A stretch of 64,000 bases of DNA from Nitzschia sp. pyKryTriq1 (taxonomy: Eukaryota > Bacillariophyta > Bacillariophyceae > Bacillariales > Bacillariaceae), in the NCBI GenBank assembly GCA_956465555.1, contig OY101115.1, forward strand, positions 1 to 64,000, read 5' to 3'. Under the pieces are notes generated by a model. It was not told where the DNA came from. It searched no databases and worked only from the letters and a program-made list of their open reading frames with translations. Position 1 is the stretch's first letter, and each line of letters opens with the position of its first letter. Shown here in pieces: positions 9,843 to 22,000 of the stretch. The translations under genes and the position numbers were made by a program.

Positions 9843-11183
9843 ATGGAAGCTCTCGCCGACGGAGAGTACGACGCCATCGTTCTCGGAACGGGCCTCAAGG
9901 AATGCGTCATTTCGGGCCTCTTGTCGGTCAAGGGCAAGCGCGTCTTGCAACTGGACCGCAATGGCTACTACGGAGGAGATGGCGCCTCGCTCAACTTGAC
10001 CAATTTGTTTGAAAAGTTCCAAGCCGGCGAAGCTCCCTCCAACCTCGGCGCCAACCGCGATTACAACGTGGATTTGATCCCGAAATTCATCATGGCGTGT
10101 GGAAATCTTACCAAGATGCTCTTGCACACCAAGGTCACTCGCTACTTAGACTTTAAATCCATCACGGGATCCTATGTCTACAATGGAGGAAAGATTCTCA
10201 AGGTGCCTGCGACTCCCCAAGAAGCGCTTTCGTCCTCGTTGATGGGCTTGTTTGAGAAACGACGCTTTCGAAAGTTTCTTATTTTCGTAGACCAGTACGA
10301 TCCGGCCAAGCCGGAGACTCACGAGGGCCGGGACTTGACCAAGATGACCATGCGAGAACTATACACGGAATTCGGACTCGTGCCCGATACTCATCAGTTC
10401 ATTTCTCATGCCATGTGTCTCCAAATGGACGAAAAGCACATGGACTTGCCCGCGCTACCAACCGTCCAAGAACTCAAGGTCTACATGTACTCGTTGCAGC
10501 GATACGGAACTTCGCCTTACATTTATCCCATTTACGGGCTCGGAGGTCTTCCTGAGGGTTTCTCTCGCATTTGTGCCATTCACGGAGGTACTTTCATGCT
10601 CAACCAAGATATTGACGAGATTCTCACGGACGAGAGTGGTGCCGCTTACGGTGTCAAGGCGGGCAATCAAATGGCCAAGGCTGCCATGGTCATTGGAGAC
10701 CCTTCGTATTTCAAGCAGTCTCAAATTCGCCCTACTGGCAGAGTCGTTCGTTGCATCTGTCTCTTGAACCATCCCATCCCAAACACGTACGATGCCGAGT
10801 CGGCCCAGATCATCATTCCAGGTCCTCAAGTCGGACGTGTCAATGACGTCTTCGTCTGCTGCATGGGTCACGGTCTTCAAGCTACGGCTCCTGGTATTTA
10901 CGTTGCCATTGTTTCGACCTTGTCCGAGAAGGCCAACCCCGATGAGGATGTGGCACCTGGTCTTCAACTCATGGGTCCTATCCTCAAGCGATTCACTTCG
11001 GTATCGACCAACTACGAACCCGTATCGGATGGAACTGCCGACAAGTGCTTCATTTCCAAGTCATTCGATGCCACATCTCACTTTGAAGCAGATTGCGATG
11101 ACTTGCTATCTCTCTACAAGCGAGTGACTGGAGAAGATCTGGACATGAATATTAATGCCGATTCGGTCGAAGGCGACTACTAG
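9843..11183 (+). CDS. GDI: Rab GDP-dissociation inhibitor (GDI)
   Basis: 446 residues from the ATG at 9843, the usual GDI length. Residues 8-16 (YDAIVLGTG) and 39-50 (DRNGYYGGDGAS) are the GDI/REP dinucleotide-binding-like motifs. The Rab-binding platform and later conserved blocks are present: MTMRELYTEFGL, SHAMCLQMDEKHMDLPALPT and YPIYGLGGLPEGFSRI followed by HGGTFMLN. GDI extracts GDP-bound prenylated Rab GTPases from membranes and recycles them through the cytosol; it has no redox activity. An extra upstream coding exon at 9473 is possible. No intron within the body. The C-terminus is acidic (SVEGDY), as in many GDIs. Confidence 0.93.
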   Translation: MEALADGEYDAIVLGTGLKECVISGLLSVKGKRVLQLDRNGYYGGDGASLNLTNLFEKFQAGEAPSNLGANRDYNVDLIPKFIMACGNLTKMLLHTKVTRYLDFKSITGSYVYNGGKILKVPATPQEALSSSLMGLFEKRRFRKFLIFVDQYDPAKPETHEGRDLTKMTMRELYTEFGLVPDTHQFISHAMCLQMDEKHMDLPALPTVQELKVYMYSLQRYGTSPYIYPIYGLGGLPEGFSRICAIHGGTFMLNQDIDEILTDESGAAYGVKAGNQMAKAAMVIGDPSYFKQSQIRPTGRVVRCICLLNHPIPNTYDAESAQIIIPGPQVGRVNDVFVCCMGHGLQATAPGIYVAIVSTLSEKANPDEDVAPGLQLMGPILKRFTSVSTNYEPVSDGTADKCFISKSFDATSHFEADCDDLLSLYKRVTGEDLDMNINADSVEGDY

Positions 11184-11955
11184 TAGAGATACGAGCCGGA
11201 CTAACTATCGTGTGGCATTCGACATTATGAACGAGCTGAAAAGTTGGACGATGGAATATCTCTGCTCGTTTGTCGAGTGCCGTTTATTGTAGCGATCGCA
11301 TGAATTCTTAGACAATATATTTCCTCTCAAGCAGACTTTTCTCTCTACTACTACTAGTAGAGTAGACTATGTCAACGCCATCAATGAGTAAAAGTACGCA
11401 TGTACTCTATACTACTCGACTCCTCAAGAGTATTATGATGCAGTAGTAAGAACTACACTCTAGTAGTAGTAGTAGTAGTAGTAGAGCTAGAGTAGTACGG
11501 TAGAGCACGGTGCCGACGTCCGTAGGAGTGTTCTGGCTTCGCCAGTGAATCTGTACGGCAGCGTTGTTCCCATTGTCGATTTCAGTATCACTTGGTGCAC
11601 CCGCTTACTACAGTACTTTCTGTGCAAATAGAGCAACACTATCTACTAATCGAGCAAGGAATACGAAGAATTCGTATTAGCTCTCTCTCCTCTAGCTAGT
11701 AGAGTGCTCTGCTACTAGAGCTAGTCCCCTCAACTACTAGACTTGCGGGAGGCTGGACTGTACTTTCTACCACCAATGCTACTAATGTCGCTGATTCAAC
11801 GTGACGTATACTTTTATTTTATCGATCAAAATTTCAAAACAGGAGCATGCAATCGACTCCGGTACAAAATATTTCGCCTAGCCTAGCTACTAGAGAGCAA
11901 CGAATCATCAATCGGTTGGCGGAGCGTTAGCTAAGCGAGCTAGCTAGCTAGCTAG
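11184..11955. repeat. spacer dense in CTA/TAG trinucleotides and CTAG palindromes
   Basis: No gene. TAG/CTA runs lie at 11346-11362 and 11459-11483, CTAGCTAGTAG-type words at 11690-11735, and a GCTAGCTAGCTAGCTAGCTA run at 11938-11957 overlapping the stop codon of the next gene. Confidence 0.6.
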
Positions 11956-12708
11956 CTAATACTCGGTAGACTTGACAATTTTGATTTGTTCTTCATCGGG
12001 CGATGGAGTTGGTGGTAGACTTGGCAAAGGCGAAGAAGATTCGCCGCCGTCGCCCAGTCCAATACCTCCGACACCTACTAGATTCATGGGCGTCTTAAGC
12101 GCTTCCAACAAGCTTTTGGCCAGTGGTTCCAAATCATCGTCTCCAAATGGCTTTCCAGTGGCTCGCTCGACGACACAAAATACGTCATGAATCATTGGCA
12201 CGTCGTCGGCGCTGCCGTCATCATGGACCACATGATGAAAATGGGGCGTATCGATACTTTTGGCGGCATGCAATTCCACGAGCGAGCATCCTCGTACGGC
12301 CAAGGCGACCGTCATACTGGCCAAGACACCGTCAATATCGGGTCCACTGACGGTCAGTTGGGTGGCATCATGTCGGGCGGCGTTGTTCGCTTCGATCCGA
12401 TAGTAGATACTCCAGTCATCGACGGCGGCGGCGGCGCCGCCACTGGATGAAAAGAATCGGCAGGTATTGTTGGAGCCCGATGGCATCGAGGCAAGAAGAA
12501 GAGGATGGCCCATCTGGTTTACCGCGGATACATGACTGTACGAGTTCATGGCAGTGGCCGCTCTCAAGAGTCTCGCGGAGGTGCCACTCATCATCGAACG
12601 TCGAGGAGTCATTATCATCGTACTCGCGAACATTCTCGATCCAGCACACTTTTGCAACATTCTGCTCGTTCGAACCGAGGCAGTACTCGTAATAGCCGAT
12701 GGGGGCAT
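11956..12708 (-). CDS. ACT-domain protein with probable organellar presequence
   Basis: 250 residues from the ATG at 12708; an in-frame ATG at 12852 would add 48. The first ~90 residues are rich in Ser, Thr, Arg and Met with few acids (MPPSAITSTASVRTSRMLQ), which suits a mitochondrial presequence. Residues ~110-215 carry a beta-alpha-beta-beta-alpha-beta pattern: TQLTVSGPDIDGVLASMTV, ALAVRGCSLVELHAAK, IHDVFCVVERATGKPF and LEPLAKSLLEAL. This is the ACT fold, a small-molecule (often amino-acid) sensor; the DIDGVLASMT turn is where ligands usually bind. Only one ACT unit is seen and no enzyme domain is attached, so it may regulate a partner. The Pro/Glu-rich tail is probably disordered. Confidence 0.65.
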   Translation of the reverse strand: MPPSAITSTASVRTSRMLQKCAGSRMFASTMIMTPRRSMMSGTSARLLRAATAMNSYSHVSAVNQMGHPLLLASMPSGSNNTCRFFSSSGGAAAAVDDWSIYYRIEANNAARHDATQLTVSGPDIDGVLASMTVALAVRGCSLVELHAAKSIDTPHFHHVVHDDGSADDVPMIHDVFCVVERATGKPFGDDDLEPLAKSLLEALKTPMNLVGVGGIGLGDGGESSSPLPSLPPTPSPDEEQIKIVKSTEY

Positions 12709-13408
12709 GGTCGATGTGATGTAGATGTGGGAGATACGATATAAACGTTCGCTGAATAAGGTGGTGGGTGTGAAAAGGATACCAAGTGTCGTAAAGCGAA
12801 TGGATGACCGACGTAATGGAATTTGCTGAATAATGCTATGAGAGATGAGCAATGGAAGAAGATCCGCAATACACGATGATGATTCTTCGTTGGAATAAGC
12901 TTCGCCTTCGTTGCTATTTTCTCGAGTTCTTGCGTTGGCATCCTATTCCGGGCGCGCGGCCGGCCGGCCGCCCGTCTGGTGTGCGTGGTGTCCATGCGTT
13001 GGGCGGTTACGACAGGTAAATTGGCACCGTCTATTCATTCCACGCACTTGGACTATGGTCTACCAATTCGCTCTTTGCTATCGGACGACCTCCATTGGAT
13101 GGTACGAGTATGTATTTATTTCCTCGTACATGGCTTGCTAGCCGGTGGTCCTGGCATTGACAATCTCGAAAAGAAGTAGTGTCGTGTTGTGATTTTCTCC
13201 GAACGAGTATTATTTCTCGACCGAGTATTGGATATCAATGTCTTAATCTCTACTGCTCGGTAGTAGACTACTAATATAGTATTGATAACCTATGATATGG
13301 ATCGACCGTGACATCGAACTCTACTAGGTCTACTACTAGCAGAGTAGAATGAAATTGGATATGTATCGATTAGTTTCTTTTAGTACCAGTAGTACTCCCT
13401 TGCTGCTC
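12709..13408. other. spacer between ACT and NadA genes
   Basis: No supportable gene. A GC-rich palindromic run GGCCGGCCGGCC lies at 12956-12971. TAG/CTA-rich words near 13260-13350 lead into the 3' end of the quinolinate synthase gene. Confidence 0.4.
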
Positions 13409-13421
13409 CTATCGCCGCGAT

Positions 13422-13488
<67 letters not shown>

Positions 13489-15508
13489 ATGATTTCGATG
13501 CTCGACGAATCTTTTGGACCAACTCGGCCGGCAATTGTTTGGTTTGCATATAGTGTCGCATATACAAAATGGACTCGGTTCCCAAATCGGTCGCATCTTG
13601 ACCATTGATTTGACGTCCCTGCAACCGATTGGGAGGCAAATGACGTTTCAATGTCTTTGTATTATTCGAAAGGCACATTTCCAAAATGTCTTGGACTCGA
13701 TCCAGATCATTCATTTTCATAAAGGGACATGTCGCACATCCTCCTGCTGTCGAACATCCTTCTCCACCCGCCACGCCTGGGACCAGCGCCATGCCAGTAC
13801 TACTACTGCTACTACTACTGTCGTCCGTGGTGGCCATGACAGCATCACTGCTGACGGGGAAAATGATTTCCGCTTCGACGTGTTTGGATCCCGTCTCTTG
13901 AAGAATCCTTTGGACGGACTGGACAATCGATGTAACCATGCCCGCTTCGGTACCCAAGACAAATTTGAGACGTTGCAATGTCGTCGGTTGGGTTTGTGCC
14001 ACGTCTTGGACCTTGCGTGTAATGAATGACAAAATGTCCGACGTAGATCCCACGACGCCTTGATCGATGAGACTCTTTTCCATGGCAATCTCAAACATTT
14101 CACCCGGTACTTCCAAATGAGCCGTCATGAAACAATCGTCATAATACGATTCTCGTACTGTTTGAACGACTTGAGCTCCAAACATGTGATGGACGATACA
14201 ATTCCCTTGAGGGAAGACAATGAGATTCTCTCGTAGTTTTTGAAGACTCTTGTTGGAATGGTGCGGATGCAAGTCTGCTTTTATTTTGGCATCGGTCCAA
14301 TCGGGAGATTGTAAAATGACATCCAATAGTGTTTGTAGGTTGTGCCCCATGTACGTATCGGGCCCATACAAAATTCGAATGTCGGGAACTTGAACGGCCG
14401 ATTGGAGCAGCGTTTGCAAAACGTTGGAAGAAGTACAGGTGATGGTGGGTACCAACGACGAGCTGATCGCCTTGGTTTCCAAACTGGTATTGATGTAAAT
14501 GACATGAAGAGTATTGTGGTCGGTCGCTTCTTGTTGCAGCCAAGCCCGGTACGCATCTCCTTCGGCGGATTCGGCCAAGGAACATCCAATGTGTTGTGCC
14601 GTGGCTCGATAGACCGGAACATGGTCGCATCCATTCTTTTGCAAAATCGCTTGGACGCTTTCCGCCATGAAATCAACTCCCAAGCAAATCACGCCCTCCA
14701 CTTGATCGGTTTGACACATTTGCACGGCCAAGTCTCCCATTTTGAGAGAATCCGCAATTCCTACTCTGTGTTCCATACCGGGAGTTTGTTTGAGAGCTTG
14801 CAAGACGCCTTGTAATTCGACATCCATATAATAGTGAGCGACGATCCCCATGTTGGCTTCCAACAGTCCTATTCGAAGCGCTTCGACTGCTTCGGGATCT
14901 GGATCCAAAAACTGTAATAGAAAAAATGGGAGAAGAAAACGACGCGTCGTCGATAGTCCAAGGGTAAGAATGATCACTTGATGAAAATAAGACCAGTATG
15001 GACAGTGATTGCTTGACTGATTGAAATAGAGTATACTGTATATATTACCCACCTGTGCTTGTGCTTCCGCAAAAGATCCTTGCGGTTCAATCGATCGATC
15101 CGGTCCGATGACGATGGAAGGAAAGGCGTCGACGCTTTGATCGTAGGTCGATGTCGCGGCCGTGCTCTTACTGCGGATAGATGCAGCAGTGGTTGTACAT
15201 TTAGGATGAATATAATTATTTGTAGCAGTATTACTGATGCGTGTAGATAATGATGGAGTAGTAGAAATCTGCTGTGTCCATGATGGCCGTGAAATGAGCG
15301 AGGTCGAATTGGTAATAGCAGTACTTGAAGAGGCGGCAGCAGCAGCGGCAGCAGTAGTAGAATAGTAGGCAGGCCGCACCGACGGCGGTGTTCCCACGGA
15401 AGCGACAGCCAGTGACCAGCACCAGGAGGAGGATGGAGCAAAAAGTATATTGGACCCAAGAGTCCGATTGGTTTGTTTCTGGACCAAGCGAGGTAGTAGA
15501 CTCATCAT
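13409..15508 (-). CDS. nadA: quinolinate synthase (NadA)
   Basis: Two exons on the minus strand (15508-15053 and 14911-13409) give ~652 residues; an upstream ATG at 15538 is also possible. The enzyme condenses iminoaspartate with dihydroxyacetone phosphate to quinolinate in NAD synthesis, using a [4Fe-4S] cluster. Visible motifs in order: VAHYYMDVELQ, GDLAVQMC, VICLGVDFMAES, NTSLETKAIS, TCTSSN, GPDTYMGHNL, HHMFG, AHLEVPGEMFEIA, VGSTSDILSFI, GTEAGMVTSIV and CATCPFMKMN. Cysteines in CLGVDF, TCTSSN and CATCPF are the probable cluster ligands. The N-terminal ~170 residues are Ser/Thr/Ala-rich, longer than bacterial NadA, and look like an organellar leader. The C-terminus ends in a long Ser tract encoded by a 9-bp repeat (13421-13490). 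No SufE domain, unlike plant QS. Confidence 0.92.
13421..13492. repeat. 9-bp tandem repeat encoding the NadA serine tail
   Basis: About eight copies of ATGACGACG (plus strand), read on the minus strand as Ser codons. It makes the last ~27 residues of NadA homopolymeric serine and is probably length-variable. Confidence 0.85.
14912..15052 (-). other. intron in the quinolinate synthase gene
   Basis: CAG|GTGGGT donor at 15052 and CTATTACAG acceptor at 14914-14912 on the minus strand. It is 141 nt (47 codons) and has no in-frame stop. The translated insert is hydrophobic and unlike NadA, and splicing joins the family sequence AQ|FLDPDPEAVEALR. Confidence 0.8.
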
Positions 15509-16206
15509 TATTTCGAATGTAATGTAGCGGGGATTCAAATTGATATAAGCGCGTGTTTGGATCTTTTCTGGCTATAGGATGGATTCAATATTATTTCGAC
15601 AAAATCGCCGGCTTTTGACGCTTATTATGTCTCACTGGTTGGAACCGGTACAGTAGCAAACTACAATCAACGAACCAAATTAACACAGATCACAATGCTT
15701 CGTTGATGTCTTGCCTGTTTGGTCGGTCAGCTCTCTTCTTTTGCCTTTTTGGGATTGCTCTACAGTAGCTCTAGTAGAGGAGTTGTTGAAATGTTTGTGT
15801 TCTTTGTGCCGCATTATTTGATACCGCCGGTAGATGATGCTAGCTTCATAATATGCTTCTCTCTTTTCTCTGGATCGGCGGCAACAAAATAAGAGGTGGT
15901 CCTTTGCTCGTCGGGCGTAGGACGGACCTTTTTGACGTCATCCTCTTCGCTCCCGAATGAATCATCATCATATCGCGAAGAATAATCGAATAAAGGGGGA
16001 ACCGATTTTTAAAATGGGGGATGGCGGGTGCGGAAGCCGAATTCTCGCGGTGTTCGAAAGAACACGACGTGATGTGTTCATTTCATTATCATCTTCGTCT
16101 CTACTGTACAAGTACAGTACCGGTGCATTACTTGTAAACACTATATCGTCCATACGAAGTACAGTACTCCTCCCACCCCTTCCTTCTTTCCTTCCTTCGT
16201 TCAACC
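15509..16206. other. divergent spacer between NadA and the membrane-protein gene
   Basis: No gene seen. It must contain both promoters. A C/T-rich run (CCACCCCTTCCTTC type) at 16170-16200 lies directly before the ATG at 16207. The small open frames 15957-16217 and 15968-16204 are mutually antisense and not supported. Confidence 0.4.
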
Positions 16207-17815
16207 ATGACTACTGAACTGGTAGAAGTAGCTGCTCCGAAGAGCGAGAGCCGCAAGTCGCCCTCGATGCTACCGTACTTGCTCGGCACGTGGACGCTCG
16301 AAACGCACGTTAGTTCCGATTTGGGATATTACAAGGCCAACGCCTTTGTCGTGATGCATGTCATGGCGGATCCCTTGGCGGCGACGTATTCCTGCTCGCT
16401 TCCCGACTGCGATGAATTGCAGAATCAAATTTGTCAACGAAATTTGGATGCCTGTGTCGACACGGCGTCGAGTATTTCGCAGTGGAGTGATGGTGCGTTA
16501 TATTATACTATATTTTTACTGCCCTGCCCTGTCCTGTACTGTTATCTCATTGCTCAGTTCGTTTATTCATTCACTCTCTTTGATACTATTAGTTTCCGTC
16601 TTTTATCAATTCGGATTCGATGTGCTGTCCGGAACGTATCCTTGGAGGACGCATGTGATTCAAAATACCAGTGATTGGTTGGGTCCATATCCTCTGGTCT
16701 TGTCGCAAAAGAATTTTCATTTACAAAGTCGCTACGTGACGACGTTATCGACCGATTATTTACAACCTCCCGTCAATTATACACTGACATCGGCGGCACT
16801 CTTTGATCAATATGCCGGTGCGACGGCCGTCCATAATTCGATTGCGCAACAGACCAAACTGCATCCGCCAGCATATGAGGATCCATATGCAGCGCAACTT
16901 GAAACATGTGCTCATGGCGATATCCATCCGATTCTTCCCCGATTGGGATTGCAATTGCAACATTCTACTAAAAAGAACAAGAAGAACAAGAGCAATTGGA
17001 TATTCGATATGGAGTTTTCACTTTTGAGTCTGCCCGAAAAGGATACCAAAGATTCCTTGTACAAGGTGTGGCCGACGGTTCAAAAGCATTTTCCCGATTT
17101 GGTGGCCGGACCGTATTGTTTTCAAGGCGATCCTCACCGAGCCTATGCACTTAACGTATCCTTGGGTGGTGGTGCGAATACAAACGATGATGGTACTGCT
17201 GGTAACAATAATCCGTGGAAGCTGACCGCGGGATGTGTCAATGATCTGCCCTGTTGGCCGACGGATCCTCATCCTCCAAAACCACCCACGCCGACGCCAG
17301 ATGGTCCATCGTCGACTGCCGACATGATTTGGATGGCTCTGACCACATACGGTGTCTACTTTTTGTTGGTGTTTTTGATCATTTCCTTGACTGTCAATTG
17401 TCAATTCTCCTATCAACTCCAACGACTACGCGAACAACAACAACACCAGCACCCGGTGGACGAATCGTCTGGCGGCCGTCGTATTAGTGGTAGTCGTCAA
17501 CGTCAACAACGTCGCCGTCAAGTACATGACCAAGAAGAAGGAGGCGATCTTCAAGAGCCTCTTTTGTCTTCCTCTGCAGCAGCGACGGAAGAAGAGGATC
17601 CAACAACGACGACGACGACGACGACGGATCATCAAGATTCATCATCATCATCGGCACCTCCTTCATCAGCAGCAGCAGACGGTGCAGTTGTTGTCGTCGA
17701 AACTTCTAGTACAGATGATGCTACTACCGGCGTTGTCGTCGGGGGTGACCAGCAGACGAGCTCTACTACAACAGCATCTACTGGTACTAGTAGTACTGCC
17801 AAGGAAGAAGTATGA
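16207..17815 (+). CDS. single-pass membrane protein of unknown family
   Basis: Two exons (16207-16492 and 16593-17815) join in phase 1 at SD|VSVFYQFGFDVLSG, giving 502 residues. Residues ~20-35 (MLPYLLGTWTLET) begin a Cys-containing domain (CSLPDCDELQNQ, CQRNLDACVD). A folded region follows to about residue 350, with several possible N-glycosylation sites (NTS, NYT, NVS). After a Pro-rich linker (PHPPKPPTPTPDGP) comes one hydrophobic segment near residues 340-365 (MIWMALTTYGVYFLLVFLII) and a Gln/Ser/Asp/Thr-rich tail of ~140 residues. No clear signal peptide at the chosen start. I recognise no domain. The layout suggests a lumenal or extracellular Cys domain with a cytosolic disordered tail. 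Confidence 0.7.
16493..16592 (+). other. intron in the membrane-protein gene
   Basis: GTGCGT donor and CTATTAG acceptor, 100 nt. Splicing fuses the two open frames into one. Confidence 0.75.
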
Positions 17816-18951
17816 TAGCACGATACTACTACTTCTATATACTACTACTCCTACTACTGACTGTAGTATGGGTATGTAATACGTACTCTAGTAAACGCAT
17901 GACACATCATGCCCGCGTCTGTTGACATTGCTCCTACTAGCTAGCTACTACTAGTAGCTGTACGGTACATTACCACTTCTAGCTACTAGAGTCGTGTCTT
18001 TTGATCATGAAAAAAGATACATCGTACTCTACTTTAGGTAGCAAGTAACATTTGTATGTATTCGTAATACATACTGATTATAGTCTACTTGTTTACATAC
18101 GTCTTCCTCGAAACCTCCCTTTGCTCCCGAACGACTCGTGATCGCACATGCATGACAGGCATCTACTAGTAGTACTGTACGTACTGATTGTTTGGGGAAG
18201 TCGTCTCATAGTTAGTACGGTAGAGTCAAACACAATGCAATGCAATGCAAGAAGAATCGAGCAGGCGCCCGTCGTGCTGGGGTGGTGCTCTACGCGTTGT
18301 CGCCTCTTGTCGTCGTCTCTTCTTGTTGGTATCTCGTCTCGCCAAGTTTCGACATCATCATCTGGCGTCAAATAGAGCCTGTTCCCCTATTTAACGCAAT
18401 AGCCTAAGTTAGTTAGGCCGTTAATCATGGCATGCTTTTATTCTAGCCTGTCGTCCGCGCCAGTACCGGTACACGTACACTGGACGGACGAGAATCGCGC
18501 TCGCGCCCGCCGCCCACAATACTTTCTTTTCCCGCCCAATTCTCCCGCGCAATTTACAGCAGTTGTTGAATGAATGACGTGGTCGTCATCAGAATTATTC
18601 GAGGCGTGCGTGATGATGATGATTGCGGTGGAGTTAGTAGTTGAAGCACGAAGCACGAAGCTCTACCGGTATCTCAACGCCCAACAAGTTAAGTGCGATG
18701 ATGCAAAAAGGCCATGATCTCATCATCATAATATCATTGTTCTCATCGATCATCGCTCGTTGGCATCAGCAGCAGCACCAGCAGCCACAACAACAGCACC
18801 AGCAGCATACTAGCGCAGCAGTGGGATCCATCTACTGTACTCGTAGTAGTACACATCATCAGTAGTAAAAAAGAAGAAGATTGAGAGTGCGGTGTTCTTG
18901 CGGCGTCATCATCCTCTGCTGCTACCGGTACAGTACAGAACCAATATCATC
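17816..18951. other. spacer with CTA/TAG words
   Basis: No gene supported. Contains CTAGCTACTACTAGTAG at 17938-17955, a (AATGC)n run at 18236-18250, and a CAGCAGCACCAGCAGC stretch at 18768-18806 leading into the next gene's repeat-rich start. Confidence 0.4.
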
Positions 18952-18981
18952 ATGAGTCACGGCAACAGCGACAACACAAGT

Positions 18982-19033
<52 letters not shown>

Positions 19034-22000
19034 TCAATAGTAACAGCAATAGTAACAAGCGGCTACTGCTGCGATGGCTCGTCTTGTTTTGGATGGCGGT
19101 ATCTTGCCGTGCCTTGATGGTTCCGAACGAGTCTACGTTATCCTCGAGTTTGACGACGACGACCACCAACAAGCCACCGCAAAGACCAAATAATAATAAT
19201 AACAACAAAGGACGGCTGAGCAAGCTGAACCACCAGCAGCAGCAGCTATCTCAAAGTCGAAAGAATAAGTTCCCACCTCTCTTTTCGGAATATTCGGAAA
19301 ATGATCCTCGTCAATATCCAAGAAGGAGGGGAGACAACAACAACGGCGATGACAATGACGACGACTATGATGATGATGATGATGATACCGAAGATATCTT
19401 GAATGCGCACTTTGTTCATCGTCCGAGCAGTGGTACACCACCACCACCCCATCCAAGCCATAAACACAAACAAGTCCAAATCCAACCGGGTGTGATTGGG
19501 ATCTATCCCAAGGGCGAAGAAGACAGCAACAACAACAACTCTGAGCATGATCTCATTCAACCTCCCAAGCCACTTTCCGCACCCTCCAAAATGAGCCGTA
19601 ATCTATATGTGATTCCAGGCGAGGAAAACGACGAGGACGAAGATGACCAGCTGTATTCGACCTCTGGAAATCCTCCCGACCCCAGGAGTACGACGACGAC
19701 TACTAGTAGCAGTAGCAGTCGCACGCCGTATGTTCTTTCAGGCAACAACAACGAAGACAACGAAGACAACGATAATATTATTATCCAAAACAAGAAGACG
19801 AATCGTCTTCGAAGCGATCAAGACGATGGTCGTCCAAAGGCGATTATGGGCAGTGAGACGACGGCTCCCAAGCCCATTCCCGAGACAAGAACGGGTCTCA
19901 ATCTTCTCAATGACGACAAGAAACGTCCTGGAGGAGCCATGTATTCGTTTGCCAACCGACGACAAGCATCACCACAACAGCAAACCAATCCCAGTGCTGC
20001 TGCTGCTGCTGCTGCAACTACTGCTACAAACAAGTCCATCCCGCCGCAACAACAGCAGTCTCGAGGCAATTTCCAAGGTCGTGCCTTTTCGACTTCGGCC
20101 AATGTGCGTCCGCCGGTATCCTCGTCGTCGCCGCCGCCATCCACAAAGAGCGTTGTCACCGCAGAACAAGAAGACGACGGGGAGGATATGTGGAATCCCC
20201 GAGCCGTATCGTCGTCTTCGGATCCGACTACTACAGAGGATGGCAAGAAGAAGAAGAAGAAGGACAATCCCGTTCGTGTATTGGGTGGTCCATCCGAGAA
20301 ACTCTACCAGTCTTCCGCTCTCGGTATGGAAGTTCCCATTCGCGCGCCTGCTGCTTCCAACAAAAAATCGCCCCCCGCCGCTGTCATCAAGCCACTGGGA
20401 GAAGATGATCTCACGAAATCGGTCGAAGAAGGAATCGAAGTACCCATCCAAGGACCTCCTACTTCTACTTCTACTTCTACTACAAGATCATCATCGCGTC
20501 TGGTCCAAGAGTCTTTGGAAATGGTAGACTATGCGGCACGACTTTTGAATCCACCCGATAATACCAGCAGCAACAAGAATACCGTGGATGGAGGAGGATT
20601 TGTCGTACCCGGCAATGCTCCCTCGGTCGAATCGGTACGAGCCCAAATGGCTGCCGATAAATTGAAACGGCAGGGAGGCGCTGCTCTTCGTAGCAATCCA
20701 GACGGAGATCCATCTCAGTCTCTCGATCAATCGGCATCGAAAGGTTTGCTCAATCCTCCTCTTCAAGCTCCTGCAAAAAGTAGTAGTAGTAGTGCGGAAG
20801 CACAAGGTGCCGGCCGACGAAACATCATATCCAATACCGATGGCGATCCGTCCCATTCGTTGGACAAGTCGGCCGCCCAAGGACTGACCATTCCACCGCT
20901 CCAGGCTCCCGCTGGCAGCAAAACAACGACAGCAGGTTCTCGAGGAATCAAGACGAATACCGATGGTGATCCAAGACATTCGCTCGACAAGACGGCTTCC
21001 CAAGGCTTGGTAGCGCCTTCGCTCAAGGCGCCTACTTCTTCCTCGGACGACATGATCGGTGTGAGGAAGTCCTCGCCCGTCAAGTTGGACTCTTCGACTG
21101 ATCCTCATTACAAATTGGACCAACAGTCGACACTTGGAATGGAGATCCCCATCTCCTCTGGTGATGCCCCTGGAAACAGACCGGCCGCCAAGCAAGTCCC
21201 GCAGATCAAGACCGAGACTGGCTTTAAGAGCACTCGCGCGGACTATCCCGAAACATGGCGCAGATCTGATGTGTCGGCGGCGGCAAGTCAGCAAGCCAAA
21301 GCATCGTCCCAGCAAGTGCGACTTGATTCGTCCACCGATCCTCACTACAAATTGTCCTCCCAGTCGACCCTTGGAATGGAGGTTCCGATTGGTGGCGGAA
21401 AGAATGTCCCGACGCCCAAGATCAAGACGGACGCTCCCCTTCGAGCCGATTATCCCGAGACATGGCGGCGCCCGGATACCCTCAAGAAGCCGACTGCTGG
21501 TGGTGGTGGTGGTGGTGGTGCCGAGACATCCAAACAAGTACGACTTGATTCGTCCACTGATCCGCACTACAAACTGTCCTCGCACTCGACACTTGGGATG
21601 GAGGTGCCAGTCTCTGGTGCGCCAGCAAGCGGAAGCATCCCCTCGCGAGTCGGTTTGGATTCTTCCACCGATCCTCATTTCGGACTCGACAAGAACTCCC
21701 GATTGGGTACCGAAGTTCCGATTGGTGCCTCATCGTTGTCTGGCTCCAGTGCTTCCAGCAAGCCTTCTACAACTTCCAAGGTACCGCAAATCAAGACGGA
21801 TGTCCCTACGCGAGCGGACTATCCAGAGACTTGGCGTCGAGCAGATGCGGCAAAGAAGCAAGCTACTGGTCCTGCCAAACCAGTGCGGCTCGATTCTTCG
21901 ACGGATCCTCATTTCGGTCTCGATCAAAATTCCAGACTTGGGACCGAGGTGCCCATAACGTCTGCCCCAAAGAAGTCCCAGAATTTCCAGCCCAAGCCGG

